From positions 1-5,447 of the forward strand of contig CAZRYZ010000071.1 in the NCBI GenBank assembly GCA_964604465.1: DNA of 5,447 nucleotides, in the 5' to 3' direction. Below the pieces are notes generated by a model that did not search any database, was not told the origin of the DNA, and worked only from the letters and a program-made list of their open reading frames with translations. The stretch is from Fluviibacter sp964604465. Its GTDB lineage: Bacteria > Pseudomonadota > Gammaproteobacteria > Burkholderiales > Rhodocyclaceae. Positions within the stretch are counted from its first letter, which is position 1. Every line of letters starts with the position of its first letter. Positions 5,026 to 5,447 of the stretch are shown here, piece after piece. A program made the translations under genes and the position numbers.

Positions 5026-5447
5026 ATGAAACTGATTCTGTTGGGCGCCCCGGGCGCAGGTAAAGGCACCCAGGCCAAGTACATTTGTGAAAAGTTCGGT
5101 ATTCCCCAGATTTCTACCGGCGACATGCTGCGTGCCCAGGTCAAGGCCGGCACTGAGCTCGGTCTGGAAGCCAAGAAGCATATGGATTCGGGCGGTCTGG
5201 TGCCGGACGCTGTGATCATCGGCATGGTCAAGGAGCGCCTCAAGGAAGCCGATTGTAAGAACGGTTATCTGTTTGACGGCTTCCCGCGCACCATTCCGCA
5301 AGCCGAAGCCATGAAGGATGCGGGCGTGCCGCTCGATGTCGTGCTGGAAATCGACGTACCGGATCAGGACATCATCGACCGCATGGCCGGTCGCCGTGTG
5401 CACCTGGCCTCGGGCCGCACCTATCACATCCAGTACAACCCGCCCAA
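5026..5447 (+). CDS. adk: Adenylate kinase, C-terminus beyond window
   Basis: Adenylate kinase catalyses the reversible reaction ATP + AMP = 2 ADP in the cytoplasm and balances adenine nucleotides. The first 140 codons are present and the frame is open to the window end. Visible are the P-loop GAPGAGKGT (7-15), the AMP-binding segment STGDMLRAQVKAGTELG (30-46), GGLVPD (56-61), DGFPRT (84-89), and GRRVHLASGRTYH (122-134), which opens the LID region. The cut falls inside the LID, in the conserved YNPP stretch, so it cannot be seen whether the LID carries zinc-binding cysteines. The long-type adenylate kinase normally has about 215 residues. A Shine-Dalgarno GAGGA (5016-5020) lies 5 bases before the ATG. 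adk after kdsB is the usual order in Betaproteobacteria as I recall it. Confidence 0.98.
   Translation, partial: MKLILLGAPGAGKGTQAKYICEKFGIPQISTGDMLRAQVKAGTELGLEAKKHMDSGGLVPDAVIIGMVKERLKEADCKNGYLFDGFPRTIPQAEAMKDAGVPLDVVLEIDVPDQDIIDRMAGRRVHLASGRTYHIQYNPP

Noticed and set aside
4978..5427. A 149-codon open frame on the minus strand opposite adk
   Set aside because: The plus strand encodes a textbook adenylate kinase here; the antisense frame shows no recognisable motif.
1..5447. A hidden novel defence, mobile or metabolic system
   Set aside because: All long coding stretches are explained by well-known core genes on consistent strands, and no integrase, transposase, toxin-antitoxin pair, array or unexplained gene remains.

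Overview
This window looks like ordinary core chromosome of a Gram-negative proteobacterium, most likely a betaproteobacterium. The GC content is moderately high. The gene order sodB - xseA - (divergent) exbB - exbD - lpxK - ycaR/Trm112 - kdsB - adk matches, from memory, the arrangement in many Betaproteobacteria. In Enterobacteria lpxK instead follows msbA. The XseA segment SPQAAALHDV also resembles betaproteobacterial forms more than the SPTGAAIRDV of E. coli. I cannot name genus or species from sequence alone.

Layout: the first 41 bases are the start of a minus-strand iron/manganese superoxide dismutase gene (sodB). A 109-base gap carries a plausible sodB promoter. xseA (exonuclease VII large subunit) occupies 151-1392 on the minus strand. 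A non-coding divergent region of about 390 bases (1393-1786) follows. It holds an AT-rich stretch, a DnaA-box inverted repeat, and a candidate exbB promoter whose -35/-10 spacer contains a run of eight G. From 1787 onward everything is on the plus strand: exbB and exbD (proton-driven energiser of envelope processes), lpxK (lipid A 4'-kinase), a small Trm112/YcaR zinc-ribbon-like protein, kdsB (CMP-Kdo synthetase) and, after a 78-base gap with a possible promoter of its own, adk (adenylate kinase), cut off by the window end.

How the genes fit together: exbB to kdsB are closely spaced (17, 29, 1 and 12 bases), so they probably form one operon. LpxK and KdsB both serve lipid A-Kdo assembly: LpxK makes lipid IVA, and KdsB supplies the CMP-Kdo that is then added to it. 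ExbB/ExbD add a proton-motive-force-driven inner-membrane motor. adk supplies nucleotide balance and may be transcribed both with the operon and separately. XseA and SodB belong to DNA repair and oxidative-stress defence and run the opposite way.

I found no mobile element, CRISPR array, tRNA, rRNA or convincing terminator, and no evidence of a new multi-gene system. The parts most worth a second look are in the divergent intergenic region: the DnaA-box cluster and the G-tract promoter.
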